From NCBI RefSeq assembly GCF_002214505.1, contig NZ_CP015103.1:1798001-1862000 (forward strand): a stretch of 64,000 bases of DNA, written 5' to 3'. Source of the DNA: Thermococcus siculi (lineage in GTDB: Archaea; Methanobacteriota_B; Thermococci; Thermococcales; Thermococcaceae). Under the pieces are notes generated by a model. The model searched no databases. It was not told the origin of the DNA and saw only the letters and a program-made list of their open reading frames with translations. The position numbers were made by a program, and so were the translations under genes. This document shows, piece by piece, positions 28,857 through 38,018 of the stretch (position 1 is the first letter of the stretch; the number at the start of each line of letters is the position of its first letter).

Positions 28857-29978
28857 ATGCCGACCGTTTTTGACCTAATAAAGGCTCAGAAGCTTAAGGG
28901 AAAAATTGAAGAGCTTATTGAGGTAGTTGAGGATGTCAATAGAGATTATCTTCCTTTCGAAATCAGAGAAATCCACCTCTCGGGAAGTGTCCTGAGGACA
29001 CCAGAAGCAAGGGACGTTGATACAACGATACATGCCTTTGAAGTCAAAGAAGTTAGGGGAGAATGGCAGGACTTCGTTAGAGTTCTCCGTGAAAACAAAT
29101 GGAAAATCCTAAAGCTTGTGGACAAGTACCGGGAGGAAATGTATCTCAAACGCATCAATTTCCGGGATTTCATCTATGAGTACGCCGATGAGTTAGTCAA
29201 CCTTGGAATCAAACAACCCTGGATATACAAGTGGCTCCCGATGTTCAGGCTTGAGGACTTCACAAATGTGGCTGTTCCTTATGATGTGAGAGACTTTATG
29301 CCAACTTTGATACAGAGGAGAATTTGTAGCCAAATGCACTGTGGAAGCCTTGAACTTCACGTTGTATATTATCCTGAAGGACAGAGGCCGGATAATGAGT
29401 TCTTTTTGGGTATCCCCAGCATCTCAATATGGAATTATAAGAAAGGAATCCTTGAAATTTCAGAGGAGACCTTCAAAGAGTACCTCCTTAAAGAATTCCA
29501 ACGTCTGACTGAACTGAGTCAAATGATACTCAACGGCAACATTGACATCTTCGCATACATGCCCGCAAGGTACCTGATGGAGAACCATGAAGACAACTTC
29601 TTTTTGACAAAACTCTTCAGGGAAGCCATTCTTAGTGAGGTGGAGAACCTGAAAGGACTCATCAAGAGTTACACCAAAATTGACCTTGACCAGATAACTA
29701 TCGAAGAACTTCAGGATATAAACTCAAAACTCAGGAAGAGCCAGAAACACATAGAACATCTCGGAATAGTGTGGGAAGCAACGGTAAATGCATGGGATGA
29801 AGTAATGGGAGGAGCTCCCGTACATGCGCTGCGGCTTTCCGAGAAGTATAGATCCAGAACGCTTGAGGAGCTCATTTTTCGAGTGGTTTCACGCAGAGTT
29901 ACTTCCTCATATCCCCGAGTTATAAAAACAAAGGACGTGAAGAAGATTTTCAACGAGATAGGACTTATGTCGATGTAA
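28857..29978 (+). CDS. Nucleotidyltransferase-fold protein of unknown role
   Basis: A 373-residue soluble protein. Residues 43-55 (GSVLRTPEARDVD) match the GS...DxD pattern of the DNA polymerase beta-like nucleotidyltransferase superfamily, with Asp53 and Asp55 as metal ligands. The remaining 300 residues are mainly helical and not recognised. Superfamily members include CCA-adding enzymes, MNT-type antitoxins or toxins, and second-messenger synthases. ATG at 28857 follows GTGGTGAAC. The strong palindrome upstream, the AT-rich sequence and the neighbouring split gene suggest a defence or toxin-like module. I cannot assign a substrate. Confidence 0.7.
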   Translation: MPTVFDLIKAQKLKGKIEELIEVVEDVNRDYLPFEIREIHLSGSVLRTPEARDVDTTIHAFEVKEVRGEWQDFVRVLRENKWKILKLVDKYREEMYLKRINFRDFIYEYADELVNLGIKQPWIYKWLPMFRLEDFTNVAVPYDVRDFMPTLIQRRICSQMHCGSLELHVVYYPEGQRPDNEFFLGIPSISIWNYKKGILEISEETFKEYLLKEFQRLTELSQMILNGNIDIFAYMPARYLMENHEDNFFLTKLFREAILSEVENLKGLIKSYTKIDLDQITIEELQDINSKLRKSQKHIEHLGIVWEATVNAWDEVMGGAPVHALRLSEKYRSRTLEELIFRVVSRRVTSSYPRVIKTKDVKKIFNEIGLMSM

Positions 29979-30002
29979 AGAAGAGAAATAATAGAAAGAG
30001 CC

Positions 30003-31799
30003 TCAAACGGCCTTCCAAAACGGATCCTGCTGAGCTTTCACCTTTGCCGTCATCTTCAGGGCTTTTATGTCCGTATCGTCGAGCTCGTTCTTGAGCTGCT
30101 TCGCCAGCAGAATAACGTCGTTCTTGCTCAAATCGACGTAGAGCGTCTCGCCAGGGTGAATGTGCCTGCCAACCATTGCCCCCTCTATGGCTATCGCCAC
30201 TGCATCCCCCTTCTTCGCCTCCTGGACGAAGTCGTTCTTGTTCTTGATGGACTTGATGACGCCGACCTTCTGGCCGTTCTGCTTGATGAGCGTGACGCCG
30301 GGCTTTATCCTTCCTTCAATGACCTCGATGCCGACTATGGCCGGGTGACTCCTCCTGAAGACGTAGCGCTCATCTGGGTAGAGTCTGATGACGCCCGGGA
30401 AGGTGACGTTCTTGAGGAGCTCGCGCTTCTTCTTCTCTTCCTCCTCCTTGACCCATGCCTCGTAGTCCTCGATGAGCTTGTAGATGATGTTTCCGACGAA
30501 GATGGGCACTCCCTTGGCGTTGGCCACTTCCTCAGCGTCCTCGTTGACCTTGACGTTGAAGCCGAGGACGACGCCGTACTTGGGCTCCTCCTCCTTAACG
30601 CTCAGGGCCTCCATGACGTCGGTCTTGCTGATGTTGCCGACGTCGGCCTTCCTTATCGGGATGTTCTTCTCTCCGAGCTCCTTACTGAGGGCCTCCAGGG
30701 AACCGAGGGTGTCAGCCTTGACGATGACGCCGACCTTTCCGGTGCTTATGACGACGCTCTGTATCTGGCTGAGTATCTCCTCCTTGGCCCTCTCGACCTC
30801 CTCCTCGGAGCGGGCCGCTATGACCGGAGAACCCGCCAGAGCCTCCTCCAGTCCGGGCGCGGCTATCTTTATACCTGCCGCCGCAACGACCTCATCAACC
30901 TGGTCAAAGCGGAACCTCGGGTCGCGTATCTCGTCGAGGGGCTTCGGCTTGAGCAGGGCGCGGATTTTCGTGACTATCGCCTTGTCCTTTCCACCGACGA
31001 CTATCGTGTCGTCTTTCCTGAGGGTTCCGTCGTAGATGATAACGTCGATTGTAGTTCCAAGACCGAGCTCCTCGCGAACTTCAAGGATGGTGCCGCGCGC
31101 TGGACCCTCCACCTCTATCTTGAGCTTCTGCTCGAGGTACTTTTGTGAGAGGCCCGCTATGAGGACGAGAAGCTCCGGGACGCCGATGCCGTACTTGGCC
31201 GATATAGGCACTATCGCGAGCTCCCTCGTGAAGTCCTGGACGCGGTCGAAGCGGTTGGCGTTGAAGCCCATCTCGTAGAACTTTCCTATCAGCTCCCATA
31301 GCTTCGTCTCAAGCTCCTGCTGTGCCCTCTGGTCCTGCTTCTTGATGTTGACGAGGAATGGCTCGTCCTCCTCGACCTTCCAGCCCTTTATCCTGTCTAT
31401 CTTATTGGCCGCAACGATGAACGGCGTCCTGTTCTTCCTGAGTATCTCGATGCTCTCTATCGTCTGGGGTTGAAAGCCCTCGTTGATGTCAACTATTAGA
31501 ACCGCGAGGTCGGCGAGGCTTCCTCCCCTGGCTCTCAAACTGGTAAAGGCCTCGTGGCCGGGGGTGTCGATGAAGAGCAGACCCGGAAGCTTTATCTCGC
31601 CCTTCCAGAGCTTGATGAGCGGGCCGGCCAGCGTTCTTACAGTATCTATCGGGACCTCGGTTGCACCGATGTGCTGGGTTATTCCGCCGGCCTCCTTGGC
31701 GGCGACCTTCGTCCGCCTTATTCTGTCAAGCAATGTGGTCTTTCCATGGTCCACGTGACCGAGAACCGCGATGATGGGCTGCCTAATCCTCTTCGTCAT
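30003..31799 (-). CDS. infB: Translation initiation factor aIF5B (IF2-like)
   Basis: A 598-residue GTPase that promotes joining of ribosomal subunits during initiation. The G1 motif GHVDHGKTT is near the N-terminus, followed by QHIGA, DTPGHE and NKID, then the beta-barrel domains and the long C-terminal domain. Its length matches other archaeal forms and there is no intein. The ATG at 31799 follows GAGGTGAGGAAG, and CCTTTTAAAAGC near 31837 is the TATA box. A GTG three codons upstream is less likely. Confidence 0.96.
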   Translation of the reverse strand: MTKRIRQPIIAVLGHVDHGKTTLLDRIRRTKVAAKEAGGITQHIGATEVPIDTVRTLAGPLIKLWKGEIKLPGLLFIDTPGHEAFTSLRARGGSLADLAVLIVDINEGFQPQTIESIEILRKNRTPFIVAANKIDRIKGWKVEEDEPFLVNIKKQDQRAQQELETKLWELIGKFYEMGFNANRFDRVQDFTRELAIVPISAKYGIGVPELLVLIAGLSQKYLEQKLKIEVEGPARGTILEVREELGLGTTIDVIIYDGTLRKDDTIVVGGKDKAIVTKIRALLKPKPLDEIRDPRFRFDQVDEVVAAAGIKIAAPGLEEALAGSPVIAARSEEEVERAKEEILSQIQSVVISTGKVGVIVKADTLGSLEALSKELGEKNIPIRKADVGNISKTDVMEALSVKEEEPKYGVVLGFNVKVNEDAEEVANAKGVPIFVGNIIYKLIEDYEAWVKEEEEKKKRELLKNVTFPGVIRLYPDERYVFRRSHPAIVGIEVIEGRIKPGVTLIKQNGQKVGVIKSIKNKNDFVQEAKKGDAVAIAIEGAMVGRHIHPGETLYVDLSKNDVILLAKQLKNELDDTDIKALKMTAKVKAQQDPFWKAV

Positions 31800-31892
31800 C
31801 TTCCTCACCTCTGAGCTTAACTCCGGCGGGGGCTTTTAAAGGGTTCGGCGCAAGGATTAAAAACCACCGTGGTAATTTCGTCCGGTGGTGCG

Positions 31893-32780
31893 ATGATAGG
31901 GTTCATCATTGGTACTGCGATAGGTCTGTTTCTGGCCCTTGCATACGGCAGGTTCAAGGGGAGGGCGGGAGAGATCGTGATGGCGGCGCTGATACCTTTC
32001 ATCACTTACCTCGTATCACTCTGGTTCTACGGCGATTTTGACCTTCAGGGAGCTACCGTTGTCGTTTCAACGCCCATCGGAGACTTTGTCCAGAGCAGGT
32101 TTTCAATCGGTCTAGATACTGCGCTGGCAACGCTCGTGACAGTTGCCTACGTCGGATTCCGTTCCAAGGGCGCCCTCAGCGTGGACGAATATTTGAGCGC
32201 GGGCCTCTTCCTGTGGACAACCTTCGGAATGGACGCGGGTCTAATGGCAACGGTGGGGCCGGGTTTTATGCTCATCGGCTTCGCCGTGCTGGCCCTGCTG
32301 ATCTTCCTCTCCATCAGGAATCCATTCCAGAGCCTTAATGCTACCCCGTGCGATGGAGAGCTTGGGAAGCTTGCCGAAAGGGAAGATCTCAACTGTCTGA
32401 GAGATAAAACCAGCTACAGTGTTTACAAGATTGGTGACACAATAGTCGTCGGTGGAAAGCTCCCGGAGGAGTTCCCGCGCTGGAGGGAAGTTCTGGAATG
32501 CATGCTGACTGTTCCGTCTTCTAAAGCAAGGGATAAAGCCTTAGACTACGGCCTCGCGTTCATTCCAGGTCTTGTCGGAGTTTTCATGAAGCCCGGGCTG
32601 CTGGCGCTGCTCTCGATTCCGGCCCTGACTTTCGTGCTTATGATACTTCAGGGCACTTACAAGGTAAAGAGAACCAGGAAGAACCTTCCGGAAGAATGCG
32701 GCGAAGTCATGGAAGAATACGCGGAGTTTTACAGGAGAAAGGTTAAAGAGAGGGACAGAATGGCAATTGTCATGGATTAG
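31893..32780 (+). CDS. Unknown multi-pass membrane protein
   Basis: A 295-residue protein with about five to six hydrophobic helices: 1-20, 30-48, 80-95, 105-150 and two near 225-260. A soluble part of about 75 residues (around 150-225) lies between the last two groups. No family was recognised. The ATG at 31893 follows GGTGGTG; GATTAAAAACC near 31858 is a possible TATA box, divergent from infB. The stop overlaps the convergent ndk stop by four bases. Confidence 0.75.
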   Translation: MIGFIIGTAIGLFLALAYGRFKGRAGEIVMAALIPFITYLVSLWFYGDFDLQGATVVVSTPIGDFVQSRFSIGLDTALATLVTVAYVGFRSKGALSVDEYLSAGLFLWTTFGMDAGLMATVGPGFMLIGFAVLALLIFLSIRNPFQSLNATPCDGELGKLAEREDLNCLRDKTSYSVYKIGDTIVVGGKLPEEFPRWREVLECMLTVPSSKARDKALDYGLAFIPGLVGVFMKPGLLALLSIPALTFVLMILQGTYKVKRTRKNLPEECGEVMEEYAEFYRRKVKERDRMAIVMD

Positions 32781-33301
32781 CGCTCAAGGCAGTCCATGCT
32801 GTCCATATACTCTTTCTTTGCCTTTGCATGGGTGTGGTAGAACCAGTCGGCGGCCTTGCAGTACTCAAAGAGTTCTTCCGGCTTGAAGTAGAGGTTTATC
32901 TCCCTCTCGGCGCTCTCAGGGCTGTCGCTGGCGTGGATGACGTTGTAGATTGAGTCGCCTATGTCAAGGCCGTAGTCGCCGCGTATGCTCCCCGGCTCAG
33001 CGTCCTTCGGGTCGGTGGCACCGCACATCTTCCTGACGACGCTTATGGCGTAGCGCCCTTCGACGACCATTACAACGCTCGGAGCCTTTGTTATGTAGTC
33101 GATGAGCGGCTCAAAGAAGGGCTTCCCCCTGTGCTCCTCGTAGTGCTTCTCCGCCAGCTCCCTCGTTATCCATATCATCTTCATTCCAACGATTTTAAGA
33201 CCCCTCTTCTCGAATCTAGCGATTATTTCCCCCATGAGACCCCTGACAACGGCGTCGGGCTTGAGTATAACAAGCGTTCTTTCTATCCTGTTCTCGGCCA
33301 T
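32777..33301 (-). CDS. ndk: Nucleoside diphosphate kinase
   Basis: A 174-residue enzyme that moves the gamma-phosphate from ATP to other nucleoside diphosphates through a phosphohistidine. The active-site His is in NVIHASDSP. The N-terminal [14 protein letters not shown] and the GATDP nucleotide-site motif are typical. The C-terminus is slightly longer than usual. The ATG at 33301 follows CCGGTG. It lies in the conserved order L7Ae, S28e, L24e, Ndk, aIF5B, with one membrane gene inserted on the opposite strand before infB. Confidence 0.95.
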   Translation of the reverse strand: MAENRIERTLVILKPDAVVRGLMGEIIARFEKRGLKIVGMKMIWITRELAEKHYEEHRGKPFFEPLIDYITKAPSVVMVVEGRYAISVVRKMCGATDPKDAEPGSIRGDYGLDIGDSIYNVIHASDSPESAEREINLYFKPEELFEYCKAADWFYHTHAKAKKEYMDSMDCLER

Positions 33302-33405
33302 CGGCAACACCGGAGTTAATTGACCGGGTGGTTAATAGGTTTTTTGGAAACTCACATCAAGAAGGGTTGGTAGAAACCTTCGAAACAGGAAGGAAAAGAA
33401 AGAGA

Positions 33406-33612
33406 TCACCTCTTCCTCTTGGCCCTCTGGAGGCGGGCCTCCTCGAAGGCCTTGGTCCACTTGAGCTTCCTTGGGTTCCTGCCCATGAAGTAGAGCTTCT
33501 CGCACTTGCCCGAGCAGAAGAACAGGACTCTGCCGTCGTTCCTGACGTACATCTTGCCCGTTCCCGGCTCGAACTCCCTTCCGCAGTAGGAGCAGACGTT
33601 CCAGCGGGCCAT
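33406..33612 (-). CDS. rpl24e: Ribosomal protein L24e
   Basis: A 68-residue large-subunit protein with the zinc-finger pattern CSYCGRE...FFCSGKCEK (four Cys). The ATG follows GGAGGTAAAG and lies two bases after the S28e stop codon, so the two are co-translated in one operon. Confidence 0.96.
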   Translation of the reverse strand: MARWNVCSYCGREFEPGTGKMYVRNDGRVLFFCSGKCEKLYFMGRNPRKLKWTKAFEEARLQRAKRKR

Positions 33613-33614
33613 CT

Positions 33615-33827
33615 TTACCTCCTCCTCTTGATTTCTCTGGCCTCACGCTCGGTCTCCCTGAGTATGACTATGTCGCCGACGCGGACCGGGCCCTTGATGT
33701 TCCTCCTGATGACGCGGCCCTTGTCGCGGCCCTCCAAGACCCTAACCTTGACCTGAGTAACGCCACCGGTGACGCCGGCCCTGGCGACTATCTCAATAAC
33801 CTCAGCCGGGTATCCTTCGTCGCTCAT
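33615..33827 (-). CDS. rps28e: Ribosomal protein S28e
   Basis: A 70-residue small-subunit OB-fold protein. The ending [12 protein letters not shown] and the [11 protein letters not shown] motif are characteristic. ATG at 33827 after GGTGTGAGAA. It lies between L7Ae and L24e in a single transcription direction. Confidence 0.96.
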   Translation of the reverse strand: MSDEGYPAEVIEIVARAGVTGGVTQVKVRVLEGRDKGRVIRRNIKGPVRVGDIVILRETEREAREIKRRR

Positions 33828-33902
33828 TTCTCACACCCCTTAAAACTCCCCTCGCAGAGATCAACTTAAACCTTTCCGTGAGTGAATGTGAGGAAAAGGA
33901 GC

Positions 33903-34274
33903 TCACTTCATGAGCTCCCTAACCTTCATAGCTATGTCCTCAACGAGCTCGCGGCCCTTGCCGGGCTCGACTATGGCAACGCTGGCCGAGGGAACCTCAA
34001 GCCCGGCGGCGGCACCGAGCTCCTTCTTGCTCGGGACGTATATGTACGGTATCTCCTTCTCCTCGCACAGCGGCGGGAGGTGGGCAACTATCTCCTCGGG
34101 ATCAACGTCCTCGGCTATGATAACGAGCTTGGCCTGGCCCCTCTCAACGGCCTTGGTGGTCTCGTTGGTACCCTTCCTTATCCTTCCGGTGTCGCGGGCA
34201 AGCTCGACGGCCTCAAGGGCCTTCTCGGCGAGCTCCTGCGGAACCTCAAACTTGACGTAGCTTGGCTTCGCCAT
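33903..34274 (-). CDS. rpl7ae: Ribosomal protein L7Ae
   Basis: A 123-residue kink-turn-binding protein. Besides its place in the large subunit, archaeal L7Ae is the core protein of box C/D and H/ACA sRNPs and a subunit of RNase P. Typical segments are [32 protein letters not shown] and [14 protein letters not shown] at 34274 after GGAGGGATG. A candidate box C/D sRNA lies 100 bases upstream on the same strand. Confidence 0.97.
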   Translation of the reverse strand: MAKPSYVKFEVPQELAEKALEAVELARDTGRIRKGTNETTKAVERGQAKLVIIAEDVDPEEIVAHLPPLCEEKEIPYIYVPSKKELGAAAGLEVPSASVAIVEPGKGRELVEDIAMKVRELMK

Positions 34275-34373
34275 CTTTCATCCCTCCGGGATCCTCATCG
34301 TTCATCGAATTTAGCATGCTCGATTCCGGGGGAGGCTTTAAAAGGGTTTCGATATCCCGCGAAAAGAGGGAGA

Positions 34374-34440
34374 AAGTCAGCAGCGGCCAAGCTCCTCATT
34401 CCCACAGGGGTCAGTGGAAAAGAGAAAAACTCATCATCTT
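34374..34440 (-). ncRNA. Candidate box C/D guide sRNA
   Basis: In the 189-base gap before L7Ae the minus strand carries, in order, box C ATGATGA (34437-34431), a D' box CTGA (34414-34411), a poor C'-like part, and box D CTGA (34380-34377). AAG before box C and CTT after box D can pair as a short terminal stem. The length of about 64 bases fits archaeal C/D RNAs. The weak C' box and slightly long first guide are against it. Targets were not determined. Confidence 0.4.
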
Positions 34441-34463
34441 GGCCATGTTCAAGCTCTAAACCT

Positions 34464-35078
34464 TCACTTCGACTCCTTGGCGTAGCCGCGGTAGATTTCG
34501 AGGCTTCTCCTAGCTCTCGCACGCGGTATCTGGTGTCCCATAAGGGCGACTATCTCGTCGGCCTTGGCCTTACCGTGGTACAGCATCTTCCTCTCCGTCT
34601 TTATCTTCTCGACCTTGAAGGTGTAGCCGCCGACTTCCAGGACTTCACCAACGACGAACTCCTCGTTCCTCGGAACCTTCACCTTGAAGGCCTGCGTGAG
34701 GCCCTTCGGCAGATAGATGGAGACCTTGATGACCTTCGGGTAGGTGAGGCTCTCGCCCCAGAGGGTCTGTATCTCCCCAATCTTCGCCTTCTCGACGCGC
34801 TTTTCGCCCTCTAGCTCTATTCCGGTTATCCTAACCTCGTCCTCCTCCGTCTCGACCACGTCGCCAATCTTAATCTCCTCCCCTTCGGGAAGCTCCGCAA
34901 AGGTCTTGAAGCTCCTCTCGTGCTTGCTGACGATGAGGGGAACCTTGATCAGCTTCGGAAGGGTCACGATCCAGACGTTGCCGCACTCGTTGCAGCGGAG
35001 CGTTAGCTCCCTCCCCCTCTCCTTGATGACCTCGACGTCATCGCTACCGCACTCCGGACAGACAAACCACTCTTCCAT
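34464..35078 (-). CDS. HVO_0476 family zinc-finger protein
   Basis: A 204-residue archaeal protein. The N-terminal zinc ribbon is CPECGSDD...CNECGNVW. Beta-rich domains follow, and the basic C-terminus (HQIPRARARRSLEIYRGY) may touch RNA. The function is unknown in the family. ATG at 35078 after GGTGAGAA; the TATA box TTTATAAACG is near 35113. It lies just upstream of the L7Ae gene, in the same direction. Confidence 0.8.
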   Translation of the reverse strand: MEEWFVCPECGSDDVEVIKERGRELTLRCNECGNVWIVTLPKLIKVPLIVSKHERSFKTFAELPEGEEIKIGDVVETEEDEVRITGIELEGEKRVEKAKIGEIQTLWGESLTYPKVIKVSIYLPKGLTQAFKVKVPRNEEFVVGEVLEVGGYTFKVEKIKTERKMLYHGKAKADEIVALMGHQIPRARARRSLEIYRGYAKESK

Positions 35079-35123
35079 TTCTCTCACCAGAGGGGAGAAG
35101 AGGGGAGGCGTTTATAAAGCTAC

Positions 35124-36038
35124 TCACTCCCTCAGGAAAACCCTGTACGTCCTGCCCTCTCGGGTGCGGGTTATCAGGCCCTTCTCCTCCATCTCGCGGA
35201 GGATTATGCTCACCTTGGCCTTGGAAACGCCCAGTTTCTCGGCGAGCTCGCTCTGGAGAACCGAACCCTCCCTCAGGATGGCGAGTATCTTCTCCTCGTC
35301 GGTTCTCAGGTGGGCCTTCTCCTCGCTGCGCTTCCTCTCGCGGTAGAGGACGTAGCCATAAACGCCGCCCCCACCGACGATTAGCCCCGCCAGAAAGAGG
35401 CCGACGTATATGAGCGAAGATGGCTGTTTGGGCGGAATAATCTCGCCGGAGAAGCCGACGATGAAGTAGAATTCCTCTCCAGCACGCACGTTCTGGCGCG
35501 TCCACTCGAGGAGCAGCCTGCTGGTGGAGCTCTCAACCTTGTCCGGCGATGGGATTATGGGCGATAGAACGGCGTATCCCTTGGGCACGACGAGCTGGAC
35601 GTGGAAGAGGCCGACGGGCTGGCTGAACTTCACGTAGTAAGTGAACTGCTGTTTCCCGTCGCTCTCTGTTATCATCCCCCTCGTCGTGAAGGTCAGCCTT
35701 ATCTTGGCGCTCTCACCAGGCCTCAGCAGGGGAAAGTTCATGTAGATGGCGTTCGTTCCGCCGAGAACCTCGCGAACGGTAACGTTTATCGGCTCGGTGC
35801 TGCTCCCCATCTCAAGGACCGCCCTCGGATCCTCAACGGGGTAGTCAGTGTAGATAACGTACTGGCTGAGGTTCGTGTAGGAAGTGATGTCTATCTCGAT
35901 CGTCTCCTCGACGTTTTCAGGGGCGATAACATCAAAGTACACTGCGTAGGCGTTTATCTCGTAGTCGTAGTCCTGGGCGGCCGCGTGGGAGGGGGCGAGA
36001 ACGAAAAGGAGGAGAAGAAAAATCAGGCCTAACCCCAT
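35124..36038 (-). CDS. Membrane-tethered winged-helix regulator
   Basis: A 304-residue protein with unusual topology. A signal peptide (GLGLIFLLLLFVLAPSHAAA) leads into about 200 outside residues of beta-rich sequence. One membrane helix follows (LIYVGLFLAGLIVGGGG), then RERKR and an inside winged-helix domain of about 60 residues (LAEKLGVSKAKVSIILREME). This would link an outside signal to DNA binding without a kinase. The ATG overlaps the stop of the PAPS-reductase-like gene (TAATG), so the two are coupled. The frame upstream of 36038 is inside that gene and is not used. Confidence 0.8.
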   Translation of the reverse strand: MGLGLIFLLLLFVLAPSHAAAQDYDYEINAYAVYFDVIAPENVEETIEIDITSYTNLSQYVIYTDYPVEDPRAVLEMGSSTEPINVTVREVLGGTNAIYMNFPLLRPGESAKIRLTFTTRGMITESDGKQQFTYYVKFSQPVGLFHVQLVVPKGYAVLSPIIPSPDKVESSTSRLLLEWTRQNVRAGEEFYFIVGFSGEIIPPKQPSSLIYVGLFLAGLIVGGGGVYGYVLYRERKRSEEKAHLRTDEEKILAILREGSVLQSELAEKLGVSKAKVSIILREMEEKGLITRTREGRTYRVFLRE

Positions 36039-37933
36039 TAGAGCTGGCTTCCTTCCTCCGGGTTCTTGATTTTTAACAGCGGGCATACGTCCATACACTC
36101 CCTGCAGTGGGTGCAGAGGTCGGGGTTCACAACTATCTTCATGCTCCTCGGGTCGATGCTCAAGGCCCCCTCCGGGCACTTGCCGACGCAGACGCCGCAG
36201 CCGACGCATTCGTAGGCGCGCTTGACGAGGTAGTACGCCTGCACTCCCTCGTTGAAGTCCTCAGTGTAGGCGCCGTCTTCCCTGAAGAGAACGTCGCCCG
36301 CTCTTATGTAGTTTTCGCCCTCCTCGACCTCTCCGAGTATCGGGGCAACCTCGCGGATTCTCCTGAGGTTTACCCTCGTGTTGAAGCGCACCGTGAAGAC
36401 GCCGTCTTCCTCCTCGTGGATGGTGTATTTGACGGGCTCCCATGAGCGCTCCTCCGGAACCTCAACACCAAGCTCCCTGGCTATCGCCTTCTCGCCCCTG
36501 CTGAGCTTTTTCCAGCGCCAGAAGCCGTAGGTTATCCATTCCTCCGGCATGTTGAACCGTTTCTGCCACACTCTCAGGGCGCTCTCCCACTTGGCCCACA
36601 GCTCTGGCTTCTCCTCCTTGAGGGTGTAGATTTCCGCCAGGGAGGCGCTCGGGCAGAGGAAGCAGCCTATCCTGTCCAGGCGATCCTCATAGAGGGGGTT
36701 GTACTTCAGGCCACGCGAGAATATGTAGAGCCAGACCTCCAAAGCCCTCCAGTGGAATATCGGTGAGGCGCCAGTCTCATTCGGCACCCACGGGTTCTTC
36801 CACACCCTTGGCTGTTTGAAGCGCTTTATGCTCTCGTACTTCCTCTGGCCGACGAACATGAGGACTCCTTTTGGATAGTTCTCCTTTATGGCCATCGTTA
36901 TCGGGCCGAGCTTCGTGACCTTACAGCACCAGCGGTAGTCCCTTCCTGGCGGAGAAAAAACGTGGAGGGCGCGCCAGAATGCGTCGCCGGCATCTGCAAC
37001 GATGAATTTAATCCCCTTCGGCTCCAGCTCCTTCCTCAGCCCCTCGACGTATTCAACGGTTTCGGGGAACTCGATTCCAGTGTTGTTGAAGAAAACAGTG
37101 AATCCCTCGTCCCCAAACTCTTCAAGGGCAAGTCCAAGAACCGCCAGGCTGTCTTTCCCACCGGAGAACGCTACCGCAACCGGAAGGTCCGAGTAGCGGT
37201 TTGCCGTTTTTCTCATGAAGCGCCTCGCTTCAGCGACCTTCTTTTCCAGCTCGATGCTGTTGGCCCTCAGAACGTCCTCCATCGTCGCCTTCTTGCCCTC
37301 GCGGTAGTTGACCGTCTTCTGTCTCCTCACCTTGACGCCGGTGCCGCGCTCCTTTCTCATGAGGGCTTCATAGTCCTTCTTCGCTATGCCGGTCGCTATG
37401 ACCTCACCGTTCTCCGAGACCAGGATTACATCGTCACCCCGCCTTATGCTCTCCTCCGCCTCGATTATCCCAACGGGGAGGAGATTGGAGCCGCTAAGGA
37501 TCGGCTCGATGGCCCCTTTATCGACGACTACCCACTTTCTCATACTCTTTCCGAATCGCTTCCAGAGGGCTATCGCTCCCTCTACCTTCAGTCCCGGCTT
37601 CCACTTCAGCTCCAGCGGGTCGAAGCGTATCCAGCCGAAGACGTAGCCGTCGAGGATTATCTCGTAGGTATCGTCCTCGCCAGGGGTCTTGTTGAGGAGG
37701 ACTATCTTTCCCTCGAAGAGTTCTCCCACATCAACGCCGTAGTGCTCCCTGAAGATTGAGCCTATGAACTCGATGTCCTTCTCGAAGGCGAATCTCAGAT
37801 CTCCCGGGGGCGTTATATTGAGCCTGAAGACCTTCTCCTTTCCGTGGACGGCGCAGGAGTCTCCTATGAGCGGGACGTTGCACTCCCCACACCAGTGAAT
37901 GTAAGCCTTACCGAGGAAGACCGGCCTTCCCAT
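36038..37933 (-). CDS. PUA / PAPS-reductase-like PP-loop / ferredoxin fusion protein
   Basis: A 631-residue protein. It begins with a Cys-pair segment (WCGECNVPLIGDSC), then a PUA-type RNA-binding-like region (about 130-205). A PP-loop ATP pyrophosphatase domain of the PAPS reductase family follows (VAFSGGKDS), with CCKVTKLGP and the Cys-containing GCFLCPS. The C-terminus has two 4Fe-4S ferredoxin motifs (CVGCGVCVGKCP and CTHCRECMDVCP). Such archaeal proteins are usually labelled PAPS reductase, but the PUA and zinc-like parts fit tRNA or other thiolation equally well. ATG at 37933 after GGTGAGAG, with the TATA box near 37968. Confidence 0.8.
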   Translation of the reverse strand: MGRPVFLGKAYIHWCGECNVPLIGDSCAVHGKEKVFRLNITPPGDLRFAFEKDIEFIGSIFREHYGVDVGELFEGKIVLLNKTPGEDDTYEIILDGYVFGWIRFDPLELKWKPGLKVEGAIALWKRFGKSMRKWVVVDKGAIEPILSGSNLLPVGIIEAEESIRRGDDVILVSENGEVIATGIAKKDYEALMRKERGTGVKVRRQKTVNYREGKKATMEDVLRANSIELEKKVAEARRFMRKTANRYSDLPVAVAFSGGKDSLAVLGLALEEFGDEGFTVFFNNTGIEFPETVEYVEGLRKELEPKGIKFIVADAGDAFWRALHVFSPPGRDYRWCCKVTKLGPITMAIKENYPKGVLMFVGQRKYESIKRFKQPRVWKNPWVPNETGASPIFHWRALEVWLYIFSRGLKYNPLYEDRLDRIGCFLCPSASLAEIYTLKEEKPELWAKWESALRVWQKRFNMPEEWITYGFWRWKKLSRGEKAIARELGVEVPEERSWEPVKYTIHEEEDGVFTVRFNTRVNLRRIREVAPILGEVEEGENYIRAGDVLFREDGAYTEDFNEGVQAYYLVKRAYECVGCGVCVGKCPEGALSIDPRSMKIVVNPDLCTHCRECMDVCPLLKIKNPEEGSQL

Positions 37934-38018
37934 CTCTCTCACCTGAGGGTGGAAGGGGATGAGGGTTTATAAAGGCAGGTGGTTGGGGAGTGGACCAGCC
38001 AAAGAGAAAACTTCGTGA

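Noticed and set aside
30156-31148. 330-codon open frame on the plus strand
   Set aside because: It is antisense to infB, which is certain. GC-rich codon use leaves the opposite frame open by chance, and its protein is low-complexity Leu/Asp/Val.
30003-31799. Intein in aIF5B
   Set aside because: Pyrococcus and Thermococcus IF2 genes can contain inteins, but this protein has normal length and all G motifs are continuous.
35124-36209. Longer form of the winged-helix protein beginning at 36209
   Set aside because: The extra N-terminal 57 codons are the opposite-frame shadow of the ferredoxin part of the upstream gene. The signal peptide starts at the ATG at 36038.
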